In this document: one piece after another, positions 4,085 to 5,133 of the stretch
Layout: each line of letters opens with the position of its first letter
How positions within the stretch are numbered: the first letter of the stretch is position 1
Source: Actinomycetota bacterium
GTDB lineage: Bacteria > Actinomycetota > Actinomycetes > Streptosporangiales > Streptosporangiaceae
Direction: 5' to 3'
Assembly: GCA_003140115.1 (NCBI GenBank)
Contig: PLIQ01000399.1
Coordinates: 7,416-12,548, forward strand
DNA length: 5,133 bases
Notes under the pieces: generated by a model
What the model saw: the letters and a program-made list of their open reading frames with translations, nothing else
The model's database searches: none
Told to the model about the DNA's origin: nothing
Made by a program: the position numbers and the translations under genes

Positions 4085-5133
4085 GCCGGCGAGCGCGGGG
4101 CGCGCAACACGGAAACCGAGCGGGGTCCGACGGTGACCCGATCGCCGGCGTGCTGCTGGGCGGGCGCCCCGGCCCCGGCGGCGGGCTGCGGGTCGTAGCT
4201 GTCGATGGCCGGCTGCCACACCTGCCCGGACCGAGCCGCCGGGATGGTGAAGTCCAGCGGCTCCCACCACGCATTCACCAGGACCAGGAAGTCGTCGTCC
4301 AGCAGCAGGGTGCCGTCCGCCGCCTGGTCCGGATCGTCCGAGCCGTCCAGGTAAATGCCGAGCGCGAGCGCGTTGGGGTCGGACCAGTCGCCCTCGGTCA
4401 TCGCCGTCCCGGCCGGGGTGAACCAGCTGAGCTCGGCGGTGTCGGCGCCGGTCAGGAACCGGCGCCGGCGGAAGACCGGGTGCGACCGCCGGAACGCCAC
4501 CAGGTCCGCGGTGAACGAGAGCAGGCCGGAGTCCACGGCCGACCAGTCGTACCAGGAGATCTCGTTGTCCTGGCAGTACGCGTTGTTGTTGCCGCCTTGG
4601 GTCCGGCCCAGTTCGTCGCCGCCGAGCAGCATCGGCACGCCGAACGACAGCAGCAGGGTGGTCAGCATGGCCCGGGCCTGCCGGGCCCGCAGGGCCAGCA
4701 CCTCCGGGTCCGGCGTCGGGCCCTCGGCGCCGCAGTTCCAGGAACGGTTGTCGCTGGTGCCGTCCCGGTTCGCTTCCCCGTTGGCCTCGTTGTGCTTGGT
4801 GTCGTAGGACACCAGGTCCCGCAGCGTGAACCCGTCGTGCACGGTGATCAGGTTGACCGAGGCGGCCGGGGAGCGGCCGCCCTTTCGGTACAGGTCCGAG
4901 GAGCCTGCGAACCGGGTGGCGAACTCGCCGATGCCGCCGGTCTTCTGGCTGCGCCAGAAGTCCCGCATGGAGTCCCGGTAGCGGCCGTTCCACTCGTGCC
5001 ACAGCACCGGGAACTGGCCGAGGTCGTAGCTGTCCATCTGCCCGACGTCCCAGGGCTCGGCGATGAGCTTGGCCTGGGAGACCACGGGATCCTGCGCCAC
5101 CAGGTCGAAGAACGCCGACATCGGGCTGAACCC
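4081..5133 (-). CDS. glgX: Glycogen debranching enzyme GlgX/TreX, C-terminal half (cut by window edge)
   Basis: The C-terminal 350 residues of a GH13 isoamylase-type debranching enzyme, which in this family is about 700 aa and hydrolyses alpha-1,6 branch linkages in glycogen or limit dextrins in the cytosol. The frame stays open to the right edge (reading GFSP just before MSAFF), so the start and the nucleophile-Asp region lie outside. Visible landmarks are LIAEPWDVG with the general-acid Glu (codon at 5056-5058) and ITVHDGFTL with the HD pair whose Asp is the third catalytic acid (4834-4836). The GlgX signature MLLGGDELGRTQGGNNNAYC follows, then NEISWYDW. After these comes the C-terminal beta domain (about 4100-4500) with NAWWEPLDFTIP. 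The short C terminus is alanine/proline-rich. In many actinomycetes glgX neighbours treY/treZ for trehalose synthesis; downstream here there is instead a convergent small gene. Confidence 0.95.
   Translation of the reverse strand, partial: GFSPMSAFFDLVAQDPVVSQAKLIAEPWDVGQMDSYDLGQFPVLWHEWNGRYRDSMRDFWRSQKTGGIGEFATRFAGSSDLYRKGGRSPAASVNLITVHDGFTLRDLVSYDTKHNEANGEANRDGTSDNRSWNCGAEGPTPDPEVLALRARQARAMLTTLLLSFGVPMLLGGDELGRTQGGNNNAYCQDNEISWYDWSAVDSGLLSFTADLVAFRRSHPVFRRRRFLTGADTAELSWFTPAGTAMTEGDWSDPNALALGIYLDGSDDPDQAADGTLLLDDDFLVLVNAWWEPLDFTIPAARSGQVWQPAIDSYDPQPAAGAGAPAQQHAGDRVTVGPRSVSVLRAPRSPA

Noticed and set aside
3758..5002. Long - strand open frame of 414 aa antisense to the small gene and in another frame of glgX
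   Set aside because: Arg/Gly/Pro-rich shadow frame; the glgX frame carries the unmistakable GH13 motifs.

Overview
The window is high-GC DNA with codon third positions dominated by G and C, weak or absent Shine-Dalgarno sequences and actinobacterial gene families. It most likely comes from the chromosome of a high-GC actinomycete; genus cannot be told from the sequence. No transposase, integrase, tRNA, rRNA or CRISPR array was seen.

Left part (1-1760): a short-chain dehydrogenase/reductase gene (20-727) is followed by two successive hairpins, the second with a T6 tract. Next comes a two-gene operon of small three-helix membrane proteins of the DUF202 (YidH/YidG-like) family (939-1313 and 1310-1603), overlapping by ATGA. 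The operon is followed by a perfect 15-bp hairpin at 1721-1759.

Middle (1604-2186): a gene-free stretch of about 580 bp between the end of the DUF202 operon and the end of a leftward gene, so neither flanking gene needs a promoter here. It contains an AT-rich patch (1950-1980) and four one-mismatch DnaA boxes, all in the same orientation, within 84 bp (1977-2060). Two weaker copies fall on the same approximate helical phase. There is no dnaA, dnaN, rpmH or plasmid rep gene in view, so this looks like an extra-oriC DnaA-binding locus (titration or reactivation type) or an unrecognised origin. It is the most interesting element of the window.

Right-middle (2187-3586): a leftward SnoaL/NTF2-like gene and a rightward TetR-family regulator are divergently arranged around a 70-bp gap holding a perfect 6-3-6 inverted repeat and a TAnnnT -10 motif placed for a leaderless TetR transcript. 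The simple reading is an autoregulated repressor controlling its divergent partner. Directly after TetR lies a coding-like remnant (3375-3586) that needs one frameshift to read through.

Right end (3587-5133): a small orphan single-membrane-segment protein (3836-4084) converges on the C-terminal half of a leftward glycogen debranching enzyme (glgX/treX), which runs off the right edge. Their stop codons are read from the same CTAG tetranucleotide.
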